Source: Zipacnadum sp036504235
GTDB lineage: Bacteria > Armatimonadota > Zipacnadia > Zipacnadales > Zipacnadaceae
Length of the DNA: 64,000 bases
NCBI GenBank assembly: GCA_036504235.1
Contig: DASXVN010000044.1
Coordinates: 62,001 to 126,000 of the forward strand
Direction: 5' to 3'
Below the pieces are notes generated by a model, which was given only the letters and a program-made list of their open reading frames with translations, was not told where the DNA came from and searched no databases. The translations under genes were made by a program, and so were the position numbers. Of the stretch, positions 31,613 through 39,803 are shown piece after piece (the first letter of the stretch is position 1; the number at the start of each line of letters is the position of its first letter).

Positions 31613-32568
31613 TGCTCACCCTGCTGCTGGTGGTAGGCGTGGCGCTGGTCCTGACCGTGGCGCTGGTGCCGCTGGTGCGGCTGCTGATGACGCGGCTGGG
31701 CCTGGTGGTGGCCCCGGGCGGGCGCCATGCCCACGCGCGACCTACCCCCACCGCCGGCGGGATCGCCATTTACGTGGCGGTCTGGGCCGCGATTGTCGCC
31801 GGGAGCATGGCCGTCGGCCACTGGCCCTGGCACAACCAGGGGCTCATCGGCATGTTCTTCGGCTCGCTGCTGCTGTTCGTGGTCTGCCTGACCGATGACG
31901 CCCTGAACCTGCCGGTCTTCCCGCGCCTGTTCGGCCAAGTACTCGTCGCGCTGATTACCTGGGAGTCAGGCGTCCGCATCGTCGGCCTGAGCCACCCCAT
32001 CTACATCCACGGGGCCGGCTACCTGCAACTGGGCTGGCTCTCGGCGCCGCTGACTATCGCCTGGATCGTGCTGCTCATCAACGCGGTGAATTGGCTGGAT
32101 GGCCTGGATGGCCTGGCCGCGGGCGTGATGGGGCTGGCGGCGATCACCTTCGCGATTATGGCCAGCTCCTCGCCGAACGTGCTCATGTGGATGATGGCGG
32201 CGGCGCTGGCCGCGGGCTGCCTGAGCTTCCTTATCTACAACTTCAACCCGGCCAAGATCTTCATGGGCGACACCGGGGCGATGTTCCTGGGCTATATGAT
32301 CGCCTGCCTGTCCATCATGGGGGCCTTCAAGACCACCACCGCGGTGGCCATGGCCGCGCCGCTGCTGATTTTGGGCGTCCCCCTGTACGACACGGTGTCC
32401 ACCCTGGTCGGGAGGGTGCTACGGCGCAAGTCCATCTACTCCGCCGACCGCAGCCACCTGCACCACCGGCTGGTGGATCGGGGGCTGTCCGTGCGCCAGG
32501 CGGTGCTGGTCATCTACGGCTGCACCGCGGCGCTCTGTCTGGTCGCGCTGGGGCTATGGTCGCGATGA
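31609..32568 (+). CDS. Undecaprenyl-phosphate sugar-1-phosphate transferase (WecA/TagO-like)
   Basis: The 319-residue integral membrane protein has about 10 helices. Family motifs are clear: TPTAGGIAIY, CLTDDALNL (Mg-binding Asp pair), NAVNWLDGLDGLAAG, FMGDTGAMFLGY and the HLHHRL loop. Such enzymes load GlcNAc-1-P or a similar sugar onto undecaprenyl phosphate to begin O-antigen or wall-polymer synthesis. The 4-base ATGA overlaps on both sides tie it to the dCMP deaminase and wecB genes in one transcript. Confidence 0.92.
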   Translation: MMLTLLLVVGVALVLTVALVPLVRLLMTRLGLVVAPGGRHAHARPTPTAGGIAIYVAVWAAIVAGSMAVGHWPWHNQGLIGMFFGSLLLFVVCLTDDALNLPVFPRLFGQVLVALITWESGVRIVGLSHPIYIHGAGYLQLGWLSAPLTIAWIVLLINAVNWLDGLDGLAAGVMGLAAITFAIMASSSPNVLMWMMAAALAAGCLSFLIYNFNPAKIFMGDTGAMFLGYMIACLSIMGAFKTTTAVAMAAPLLILGVPLYDTVSTLVGRVLRRKSIYSADRSHLHHRLVDRGLSVRQAVLVIYGCTAALCLVALGLWSR

Positions 32569-33794
32569 AACCGCTCCGCGTCGCGCTGGTCATGGGCACG
32601 CGCCCGGAGGTCATCAAGCTGGGGCCGCTCTACCAGGAGCTGGTCCGGCATCCGCAGTGTACGCCGCTGGTGATCGCCACGGCCCAGCACCGGCAGATGC
32701 TGGACCAGATGATGCCGCTGTTCGGGATGCGGGCGGACGTGGACCTGGACATCATGCAGGCGGGGCAGACCCTCAATGAGGTCACCTGCCGGGCGCTCAG
32801 CGGCTTGCAGCAGGCCTACGCCGACCTGGCGCCGGACGTGGTTCTGGTGCAAGGCGACACGACCACGGTGCTGGCGGGGTCGCTGGCGGCTTTCTATGCG
32901 CGGATTCCCCTGGGACACGTGGAGGCCGGGCTGCGCACGGCGGACAAGTTCTCGCCGTACCCGGAGGAGATCAACCGGCGGCTGACCGGAGTGCTGGCCG
33001 ATTGGCATTTCGCCGCCACCGGCCGGGCGCGCGACAATCTATTGGCCGAGGGCTACGCGCCGGAGACCATTCTGGTCACGGGGAATACGGTCATTGACGC
33101 GCTGCAGTTCATCGCCGCGCGTCCCGGTGGCACCGGCGTCTCGCCGGTGTTCCCCCTAGCGCGGAGCACCGGCGCGACGCCGGTGCCACCGGAACATCTT
33201 TCGTTGGAGGCACTGCTAGCCGAGGGGCGGCGGCTGATTCTGGTGACCGCGCACCGCCGCGAGAATCTGGGCGAGCCGCTGCAGGAGATCTGCCGGGCCT
33301 TGCGGCGTCTGGCCCAGGATTTCGCCGACGTGCAGATCGTGTACGCGGTCCATCCGAATCCGCAGGTGCAGGCGGTGGCCCGCGAGGAGCTGGCCGGAGT
33401 CGAGCGCGTGGCGCTGATTGACCCGCCCGACTACCCGCTGTTTGTGGCCCTGATGTCCCGCGCGTACCTGGCGATCACTGACTCCGGGGGCGTGCAGGAG
33501 GAGGCGCCGGCGCTGAACCTGCCGGTGCTGGTGGCCCGCGATACCAGCGAGCGGCCGGAGGGTCTCGCGACCGGCGCGGCGCGGCTGGTGGGTACCGGCG
33601 AGGAGCGCATTTATCAGGAGGCGGCCCGACTGCTGACCGACCCGGAGGAGTACCGGCACATGCAGCAGGCGCCGTGCCCCTATGGGGACGGGCAGGCCAG
33701 TCGCCGCATCGTGCAGTTCCTGGAGCATCATTTTGGCCGGGCGCCGGAGGCGCCGACGGAGTACGTAGCGCCGGTCATCCCGGCGGGCGACTAG
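32565..33794 (+). CDS. wecB: UDP-N-acetylglucosamine 2-epimerase (non-hydrolysing)
   Basis: The 409-residue cytoplasmic enzyme converts UDP-GlcNAc to UDP-ManNAc for surface polymers. Motifs include GTRPEVIKL, VQGDTTTVLAGSLAAFY, GHVEAGLRT, TGNTVIDAL, TAHRRENLGEPL and TDSGGVQEEA. The start at 32565 overlaps the upstream stop (ATGA). Residues 188-209 (GGTGVSPVFPLARSTGATPV and PP) are coded by a family D repeat inserted in frame between the TGNTVIDAL helix and the HRRENLG loop, at the hinge between the two Rossmann lobes. Confidence 0.95.
   Translation: MKPLRVALVMGTRPEVIKLGPLYQELVRHPQCTPLVIATAQHRQMLDQMMPLFGMRADVDLDIMQAGQTLNEVTCRALSGLQQAYADLAPDVVLVQGDTTTVLAGSLAAFYARIPLGHVEAGLRTADKFSPYPEEINRRLTGVLADWHFAATGRARDNLLAEGYAPETILVTGNTVIDALQFIAARPGGTGVSPVFPLARSTGATPVPPEHLSLEALLAEGRRLILVTAHRRENLGEPLQEICRALRRLAQDFADVQIVYAVHPNPQVQAVAREELAGVERVALIDPPDYPLFVALMSRAYLAITDSGGVQEEAPALNLPVLVARDTSERPEGLATGAARLVGTGEERIYQEAARLLTDPEEYRHMQQAPCPYGDGQASRRIVQFLEHHFGRAPEAPTEYVAPVIPAGD
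33126..33191 (+). repeat. Family D inverted repeat inserted in frame in wecB
   Basis: 66 bases: GGTGGCACCGGCGTCTCGCC on the left and GCGACGCCGGTGCCACC on the right form an inverted pair. It is a multiple of three and carries no stop in this frame. The same hairpin core is intergenic at 45-67 and 60549-60575. Confidence 0.9.
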
Positions 33795-33813
33795 CGCGAG
33801 CGGGCGATATCCT

Positions 33814-34926
33814 ATGGACACCCCTACTTCCCCTCAACCTTTTTGGACCAGTCGCCGCGTAGGCGGCATGCTGCTGTGGGCTGGGGTTTTGCTCTTCCTC
33901 GTGCTCCGGCAGTCGGTGGTCATTTTCGCGCTGGAGCGGATCGCGCAGGTGGCGGTCACGCTGCTACTGGCCGTGTCCCTGGCGTACCTGCTCAATCCGG
34001 TGGTCACCCGCCTGACGGCGCTGCCGCTCCCCGGGAGCGTCCGCTCGCGCCGCACCGTGTTCGCGCTGGCGGTCGTGCTCGCCTTTCTGGCGGTGATCGT
34101 CGGGCTCGGCATCCTGATCGCCGTGCCGGTCATCTCGGAAATCCGCGAACTGGGCAATCAGTTGCAGGAGTGGGCGCGCAGCCTGCCGGCGGACATTACC
34201 CGGCTGCAGCAGCTCTACCCGCAGTACCTGCCCGAGGACCTGCTGGCCACGCTGGAGGCGCGGGCCTCGCAAGTGGCCGGCTTCCTGGTGGGCCTGGACT
34301 ATCCCGGAGCGATCAAGTGGATCGCGGTGCGCGGCTGGTACCTGGTGGAGCTGCTCCTGGTGCCCGTGCTGGCCTTCCACCTGCTGCGCGACGGACGCGT
34401 GGTGCATGAGGCGCTGCTGGGGTACGTCCCGGCGAAGCATCGGCGGCTGGCGCGGGCCCTGAGCGAGGACATCCATCTCGTCCTGAAAAGCTACGTGCGC
34501 GGCCTGCTGATCCTGTGTCTGTTCTTCGGGGTCGCCACCACGCTGCTGCTGTTTGAGGTGGGCACGCACATCTACCTAACCCTGGGGTTGCTGGCCGGGC
34601 TATCCTGGACCATCCCCATCGTGGGGCCGGTGATCGCCGGCATCGTCGTGGTCGGGGTCACCCTGCTCCAGAGCGGTCTGGAACCGGCGGCGATCGTGCT
34701 GGCCGTGTTTGTCGGACTGAATCTAATCGACAGCAAACTGATAACGCCCTTCGTGCTGGGTGAGGCCCTGCGCCTGCACCCGATCACGATCATCACCTCG
34801 CTGCTGCTCCTCGGCCAGTTGCTGGGCCCGGTCGGCATGCTGATCGCGGTGCCGCTCGTGGCCGTGCTCAAGGTCGGCTATCTGCGCTATCAGAAGCTGC
34901 AAATGTCGGAAGAAGGGCACTCATGA
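33814..34926 (+). CDS. AI-2E family transporter-type membrane protein
   Basis: The 370-residue protein has paired N-terminal helices, a soluble-looking middle (ELGNQLQEWARSLPADITRL) and a helical C-terminal half with GLSWTIPIVGPVIAG and NLIDSKLITPFVLGEAL. This is the PF01594 pattern. Members have been linked to autoinducer-2 export or Na+/H+ exchange, so the substrate is uncertain. The last four bases overlap the uppP start. Confidence 0.88.
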   Translation: MDTPTSPQPFWTSRRVGGMLLWAGVLLFLVLRQSVVIFALERIAQVAVTLLLAVSLAYLLNPVVTRLTALPLPGSVRSRRTVFALAVVLAFLAVIVGLGILIAVPVISEIRELGNQLQEWARSLPADITRLQQLYPQYLPEDLLATLEARASQVAGFLVGLDYPGAIKWIAVRGWYLVELLLVPVLAFHLLRDGRVVHEALLGYVPAKHRRLARALSEDIHLVLKSYVRGLLILCLFFGVATTLLLFEVGTHIYLTLGLLAGLSWTIPIVGPVIAGIVVVGVTLLQSGLEPAAIVLAVFVGLNLIDSKLITPFVLGEALRLHPITIITSLLLLGQLLGPVGMLIAVPLVAVLKVGYLRYQKLQMSEEGHS

Positions 34927-35708
34927 TTCTATGGTGGCAGGCGGCGATTTTAGGGGTCATTCAGGGGGCGGGCGAGTTTTTGCCCATCAGCAGCTCGGCG
35001 CATTTGGCGCTGGCGCATTGGATCACCGGTTGGGACCTGGGGGCCGCGGATCTGCCTTTCGACGTGGCCCTGCATGCGGGCACCCTCCTGGCGCTGCTGG
35101 TGTATTTCGGCAAGGACTGGGTGGGGATACTCAAACGGTGGCGCGAGCCGATGCTGCGGTTCGTGGTACTCGCGTGTATCCCGGGCGCGATCTTCGGCGT
35201 GCTCCTGGAGAGCAAGGCCGAGGGCGTCTTCCGCGACCCGCTGCGCATCGCGGGCATGCTGGTGCTGTTCGGCTTGGTGATGGCCGTCGCCGAGGCGGTT
35301 AGCAAGCGGGTGCGCGACCTGCAGGCCATGAACTGGAAGGACGCGCTCTGGATCGGGCTGTCCCAAGCGCTGGCGGTCATGCCGGGCGTATCCCGCTCGG
35401 GGGTAACCATCACCACCGGGATGTTCCTGGGCATGACCCGGGAGGCGGCGGCGCGGTTCTCCTTCCTGCTTTCCGTGCCCATCGTCGGCGGAGCGGCCTT
35501 GTGGGAGGTCCACAAGCTCGGCGCGGGCGGCGCGGCGGCCCTCGGGGCGGGGCCCCTGGCAGCCGGCATCCTGGCCGCGGCGATCGTAGGGCTCGCCTGC
35601 ATCCACTTCCTGCTGCGTTTCCTGCAGCACCACACGCTTTACGGCTTCACCGCGTACCGCCTGCTGGTAGCGGCGGCCGTGGTCGTAGCGGTGCTGTACC
35701 GGGGCTAA
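34923..35708 (+). CDS. uppP: Undecaprenyl-diphosphatase UppP (BacA)
   Basis: The 261-residue membrane enzyme recycles undecaprenyl diphosphate to the monophosphate used in wall and polysaccharide synthesis. Signature segments are GVIQGAGEFLPISSSAHLAL, with the catalytic Glu, and MPGVSRSGVTITTGMFLG. It is coupled to the AI-2E gene by an ATGA overlap and closes the wecA-wecB envelope cluster, which fits its job of supplying lipid carrier. Confidence 0.95.
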   Translation: MILWWQAAILGVIQGAGEFLPISSSAHLALAHWITGWDLGAADLPFDVALHAGTLLALLVYFGKDWVGILKRWREPMLRFVVLACIPGAIFGVLLESKAEGVFRDPLRIAGMLVLFGLVMAVAEAVSKRVRDLQAMNWKDALWIGLSQALAVMPGVSRSGVTITTGMFLGMTREAAARFSFLLSVPIVGGAALWEVHKLGAGGAAALGAGPLAAGILAAAIVGLACIHFLLRFLQHHTLYGFTAYRLLVAAAVVVAVLYRG

Positions 35709-36083
35709 AGCAACTCGACCGGAGCGATTTTTTACCACAATTTCCCGCTCACCGGCGCCCGATGACTGGTCACGGCGGCGATTCTGTGGTATCCTGACCG
35801 ACTGGGCGGCACCAGGCTAGTGGCCCGCGAGTCGCGCCGCACGACCTGGGGTTGTCGGCGCCGACCTGCCGCCGCTCTCGGCCCACAACCAGCCGGCCCG
35901 TACCCCACCATACGCCCCACACGGTGTTCCTGACCGGTTCGGCGACCTGCGGCAGCGGGTCGCCGCTTATGCTGTGCCCCAAAAATGGGCGGTCCCCGCC
36001 TTCGGGCCCGGCGCCCGGACTAGCTCCGGCTCTAGATTTGCTGTTAAGTAACCTGTCACACCCAACACAAGGAGGAGATCAAG
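35709..36083 (+). promoter_or_regulatory. Structured intergenic leader before hppA
   Basis: This 375-base gap has no supported gene. It contains several stable hairpins: GGCGACC/GGTCGCC around 35940-35965, GGTTGT/ACAACC around 35851-35891, and GGGCGG/CCGCC around 35988-36000. A weak -10 (TATCCT, 35790-35795) follows CTGGTC at 35766-35771. A long folded leader before a highly expressed pump is suggestive of post-transcriptional control, but no known RNA family is recognised. Confidence 0.35.
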
Positions 36084-38426
36084 TTGCCGTTGTCATCTGG
36101 ATTCGTCCTGGACTCGTCGCACCAGATCATGCTGATGGTAGTTCTGTTCTGCGCGTTTCTGGGCGTCGTAGCCGCTCTGGCCTGGCGCAAGCAAGTTCTG
36201 GCCAAGGATCAGGGCACCGAAAAAATGCAGAGCATTGCCCTACAGATCCAGGAGGGCGCTTACGCCTACCTGAATCGCCAGTTCCGGACCATCGCCGTGA
36301 TGGTCGTCATTCTGATTCTGCTGCTGGCCCTGACCGTCATTGGCCAGTCGTGGGAGATCGGGGCGGGGCGTCTCATCGCCTTTGTCCTGGGAGCCTTCTT
36401 CTCGGGCTTCACCGGGTACATGGGCATGACCCTGGCCGTCAAGGGTAATGTACGCTGCACCCAGGCCGCCCGCACCAGCCTGAAAGAGGCCCTGTACATC
36501 GCCTTCCGTTCCGGCGCCGTTACCGGCATGTTCACCGTCAGCCTCGGTCTGATCGGGGCCGCGGTCATCTTCTGGATCTTCCAGGCGCAGGCCACGGAAG
36601 TACTGCTGGGCTTTGGCTTCGGTGGTTCGCTGCTGGCGTTGTTCATGCGAGTCGGCGGCGGCATCTACACCAAGGCCGCCGACGTAGGCGCCGACCTGGT
36701 GGGTAAGGTCGAGGCCGGCATTCCCGAGGACGACCCCCGCAACGCCGCCGTCATCGCCGACAACGTGGGCGACAACGTAGGCGACTGCGCCGGCATGGCC
36801 GCCGACATCTTCGAATCCTATGAAGTGACCCTGGTCGCTTCCATGATCCTCGCCCTGGCCCACGTCAAAGAGCATCCGCTGATGGCTCTGGCCTGGATCA
36901 TGTTCCCGCTGCTGGTCCGCGGCGTCGGCGTCATCACCTCCATCGCGGGTATCGCGCTGGTCAACATGAAGACCGAGACCGATTCGGTACTCGGCGCCAT
37001 CACCCGCGGCTTCACCCTGGCCGCCGTGTTCTCCGCCATTGGCTTCTTCCTGATCTCGTACCTCTACGTGAAGCCCATGGAAGCCCAGGACATGGCTCAG
37101 TACGGTGGCTCCGTCAATCACTGGCAGATGCTGTTTTGGGCCACTTTCGCCGGCTTGCTCCTGGCCATCGCCATCTACAAGCTGACCGAGTACTACACCT
37201 CCGACAAGGACGCCCCGGTGAAGACCATCGCGCGCGCCTCGCAGACCGGCTCGGCCACTAACATCCTGATGGGCCTGGCCGAGGGTATGGAGGGCGCCGT
37301 CTATGCCGTCCTGGCGATCTGCGCTGCGATCTACGCGGCGATCCTGATCTTCCAGGGCGACTCCAGCCCCATCAACATCCTCTACGCCGTGTCGCTGACC
37401 GGCCTGGGCATGCTGACCACCACCGGCGTCATCATCTCGATGGACACCTACGGCCCGATCGCCGACAACGCCCAGGGCATCTGCGAGATGGCCGGGGTGG
37501 AGGAAGCCGGCGCCAACGTGGCCCAGCTTGACTCCGTAGGCAACACCACCAAGGCCGCCACCAAGGGTATCGCCATCGCCTCCGCGGTTATCGCGGCTCT
37601 GGCGCTGTTCGGTTCCTTCCTGTCCAAGGTCGCGGGCGGCGCCGGCGAGGCCGTATCGGCCTCGGCTCTGGACCAGTCCCAGAACTGGCTGCAGCTCAAC
37701 CAGCCGACCGTCTTCATCGGCCTGCTCATCGGTGGGGCCATGCCCTTCCTGTTCTCGAGCATGACCATCCGCGCGGTCAGCCGGGCAGCCTTCTACATCA
37801 TCAACGAAGTACGCCGGCAGTTCCGGGAGATCCCCGGCCTGATGGAGGGCACGGCGCAGCCGGAGTCCGCCAAGGTCGTGGACATCTGCACCGCTTCCGC
37901 GCTGCGGGAACTGGTCGCCCCGGGCATCCTGGCCATCCTGTCGCCGATCGTCATCGGCGCCTGGCTCGGCTGGTGGGGCCTGGGCGGCTTCCTGGCCGGC
38001 ATCATCGTCGTCGGGCAGCTCATGGCCGTGTTCATGTGCGACGCCGGCGGCGCGTGGGACAACGCCAAGAAGTCCATTGAGGACGGTCTGTACGGCGGCA
38101 AGGGCAGCGATGCCCACAAGGCCGGCGTCGTGGGCGACACCGTAGGCGATCCGCTGAAGGACACCGCCGGTCCCGCCCTCAACCCGCTGCTCAAGGTCAT
38201 GAACCTGGTCGCCCTGCTCTTCACTCCGCTGGTGGTCAAGTACGCCGGCGGCGCGGGTCTGGCGGGCGCCAAGGGCGCTGCCGTGGGCGAGGCTCCGGGC
38301 ATGGCGGCTATCGCCGGCGTGATCCTGGTAGTCATCATCGCCGTGGCCATCCTCAAGTCCAAGCAGGAGACCAAGGACATGGAGGAAGTCCAGGCGCAGT
38401 TGGCCGAAGTCGGCGGCGACGACTAG
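36084..38426 (+). CDS. hppA: Membrane-bound pyrophosphatase, K+-independent type
   Basis: The 780-residue, ~16-helix pump hydrolyses PPi and moves H+ (or Na+) across the membrane. The PPi/Mg site is intact: DVGADLVGKVEAGIPEDDPR, then DNVGDNVGDCAGMAADIFES, and later DAGGAWDNAKK and GDTVGDPLKDTAGPALN. In GNTTKAATKG, Lys490 and the Thr three residues later are the pair diagnostic of K+-independent enzymes, which are usually proton pumps. The start is TTG 36084 after AAGGAGGAGATCAAG. A strong terminator follows. The role is to recover energy from PPi, as with the PPi-type phosphofructokinase. Confidence 0.96.
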   Translation: MPLSSGFVLDSSHQIMLMVVLFCAFLGVVAALAWRKQVLAKDQGTEKMQSIALQIQEGAYAYLNRQFRTIAVMVVILILLLALTVIGQSWEIGAGRLIAFVLGAFFSGFTGYMGMTLAVKGNVRCTQAARTSLKEALYIAFRSGAVTGMFTVSLGLIGAAVIFWIFQAQATEVLLGFGFGGSLLALFMRVGGGIYTKAADVGADLVGKVEAGIPEDDPRNAAVIADNVGDNVGDCAGMAADIFESYEVTLVASMILALAHVKEHPLMALAWIMFPLLVRGVGVITSIAGIALVNMKTETDSVLGAITRGFTLAAVFSAIGFFLISYLYVKPMEAQDMAQYGGSVNHWQMLFWATFAGLLLAIAIYKLTEYYTSDKDAPVKTIARASQTGSATNILMGLAEGMEGAVYAVLAICAAIYAAILIFQGDSSPINILYAVSLTGLGMLTTTGVIISMDTYGPIADNAQGICEMAGVEEAGANVAQLDSVGNTTKAATKGIAIASAVIAALALFGSFLSKVAGGAGEAVSASALDQSQNWLQLNQPTVFIGLLIGGAMPFLFSSMTIRAVSRAAFYIINEVRRQFREIPGLMEGTAQPESAKVVDICTASALRELVAPGILAILSPIVIGAWLGWWGLGGFLAGIIVVGQLMAVFMCDAGGAWDNAKKSIEDGLYGGKGSDAHKAGVVGDTVGDPLKDTAGPALNPLLKVMNLVALLFTPLVVKYAGGAGLAGAKGAAVGEAPGMAAIAGVILVVIIAVAILKSKQETKDMEEVQAQLAEVGGDD

Positions 38427-38454
38427 TCGCAGCCTGACCAAGTAGCAACCCCAG

Positions 38455-38490
38455 GGGGGCCGAGCGCTATGCTCGGCCCCCTTTTTCTTT
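38455..38490 (+). terminator. Strong intrinsic terminator of hppA
   Basis: GGGGGCCGAGC (38455-38465) pairs perfectly with GCTCGGCCCCC (38471-38481) across GCTAT, followed by TTTTTCTTT. Confidence 0.95.
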
Positions 38491-38507
38491 GGGCCTCACC
38501 CCCCGGA

Positions 38508-38851
38508 AACGGCCCTACCCCCTAACCCCCTCCCTAAAGGGAGGGGGTGTAAGGTGGAGGTTAGGGCCGAAGGCAGGCGCCAAGCCGGCCTCACCCCCTG
38601 CCCCTCTCCTGGCAGGAGAGGGGAGACCGGCAATGACGAACGGCCAACGACGCCTTTGCCCCTAGGCCCCTCCCGCATCGGGAGGGGTGCCCGAGGTCTG
38701 CCGAGGGCGGGGTGGGCCGGACGCACGGCTTGCCTCACCCCCGGCCCCTCTCCTGGCAGGAGAGGGGAGACAGGCCACGGCTAACGGCCGAAACGCTACC
38801 GGGTGAATTCCCCCTCCCTTTAGGGAGGGGGTTAGGGGGGTAGGGCCGTTC
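38508..38851. repeat. Mosaic of families A, B and G repeats
   Basis: In order: family A reversed (38508-38550), B (38589-38625), G (38667-38722), B (38733-38769) and A forward (38806-38851). The two outer A copies are inverted relative to each other and enclose the others. The same A-B-A order recurs at 61826-62022. No gene is seen between 38491 and 38892. Confidence 0.85.
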
Positions 38852-38892
38852 GCCCCCTCAACCCTCCCCTCCCGTACTCCGATATACCGGGC

Positions 38893-39570
38893 ATGCGCCA
38901 CATTTTGGTGGTGGAGGACAATACCGAACTGGCCCGGTGCGTGCGGCAGTTCCTGGGGGCGGCGGGCTTTGAGGTGACGGTGGCCGAGCAGGTCGCGGCG
39001 GCGCGGAGCCGGCTGGCCGCTGGGGCCTACGACTTGATCATCCTGGACCTGATGCTGCCTGACGGGGAGGGGCTGGACCTGGCCCGGGAGGTGCGAGCCG
39101 CCGGCGACACACCGCTGATTGTGGCTTCGGCGCGGGGCAACGGGGCGGACCGGATGCTGGCTCTGGAGTGCGGCGCGGATATGTACCTGGCCAAACCGTA
39201 TGAGATGGAGGAGTTGCGGGCGCGGGTGGTGGCATGTCTGCGGCGCTATGGGAGCGCGGAGGCGGAGGTGCTGGCCTGCGGCAACCTGCACCTGGAGGCG
39301 GCGGCGCGGCAGGTCAGCGTGGGCCGGCAGCCGCTGGCGCTGGCGCCGAAGGAGTTCGAGCTGCTGGCGGAGTTGCTGCGCGAGAAGAACCGGATCGTAC
39401 CCCAGAGCGAGCTGCTCTGGAAGGTCTGGGGGTACTCCGACGAGGTGCGGACGCGAACGCTGGACGTGCACCTGGCGCGACTCCGGGCCAAGCTAGCCCA
39501 CGCCGGCGCGCAGGGTTTTGCCATCGTAACCGCGCCGGGGGCCGGCTATGGCCTGAGGCCGGAGGATTGA
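38893..39570 (+). CDS. OmpR-family response regulator
   Basis: The 225-residue regulator has a receiver domain with acidic pair Glu8-Asp9, phospho-accepting Asp52 (IILDLMLPDG) and Lys in LAKPYEM, followed by an OmpR-type winged helix (LAPKEFELLAELLREKN, RTRTLDVHLARLRAKL). It binds DNA when phosphorylated. No kinase gene is adjacent, so it is an orphan locally; the soluble kinase at 28784 is a possible partner. No Shine-Dalgarno precedes the ATG; TATACC lies 5 bases upstream. Confidence 0.92.
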   Translation: MRHILVVEDNTELARCVRQFLGAAGFEVTVAEQVAAARSRLAAGAYDLIILDLMLPDGEGLDLAREVRAAGDTPLIVASARGNGADRMLALECGADMYLAKPYEMEELRARVVACLRRYGSAEAEVLACGNLHLEAAARQVSVGRQPLALAPKEFELLAELLREKNRIVPQSELLWKVWGYSDEVRTRTLDVHLARLRAKLAHAGAQGFAIVTAPGAGYGLRPED

Positions 39571-39584
39571 GCGCGGGGGGCGTT

Positions 39585-39795
39585 TCCGGCGTAGGGGCGC
39601 GTTTGGCGGAGCGCAGCGGAGCCACACACGCCCGCTCGCTAGCTGTCAGGCAGCGAACGGGCGTGTATCGTCCGCCCTCGCGGGCGGCCGAGACGCGCCC
39701 CTACGGAAAAACGACAGCGGATTGACGTATGGCAAATCAGCGGGGTGAATTCCCCCTCCCGGTAGGGAGGGGGTTAGGGGGTAGGGCCGTTAGCG
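39585..39795. repeat. Family H inverted repeat followed by family A
   Basis: Family H (39585-39705) starts GTAGGGGCGCGTTTGGCGGA, contains CACACGCCCGCTCGCTAGCT and ends in the complementary CGCGCCCCTAC; a related copy lies at 63612-63690. A family A copy follows at 39747-39795. They fill the gap between the response regulator and the convergent nuclease gene. Confidence 0.8.
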
Positions 39796-39803
39796 CCCGC
39801 GGC

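Noticed and set aside
35852..36448. 198-codon plus-strand frame before and into hppA
   Set aside because: It would overlap the start of hppA by over 350 bases and has no ribosome site or domain.
36240..38441. 733-codon minus-strand frame opposite hppA
   Set aside because: The composition (Gly, Asp, His, Gln) is that expected from the complement of a membrane-protein gene; no motif is present.
38508..38851. CRISPR array
   Set aside because: The repeats are palindromic elements of different kinds and unequal spacing, and no cas genes are nearby.
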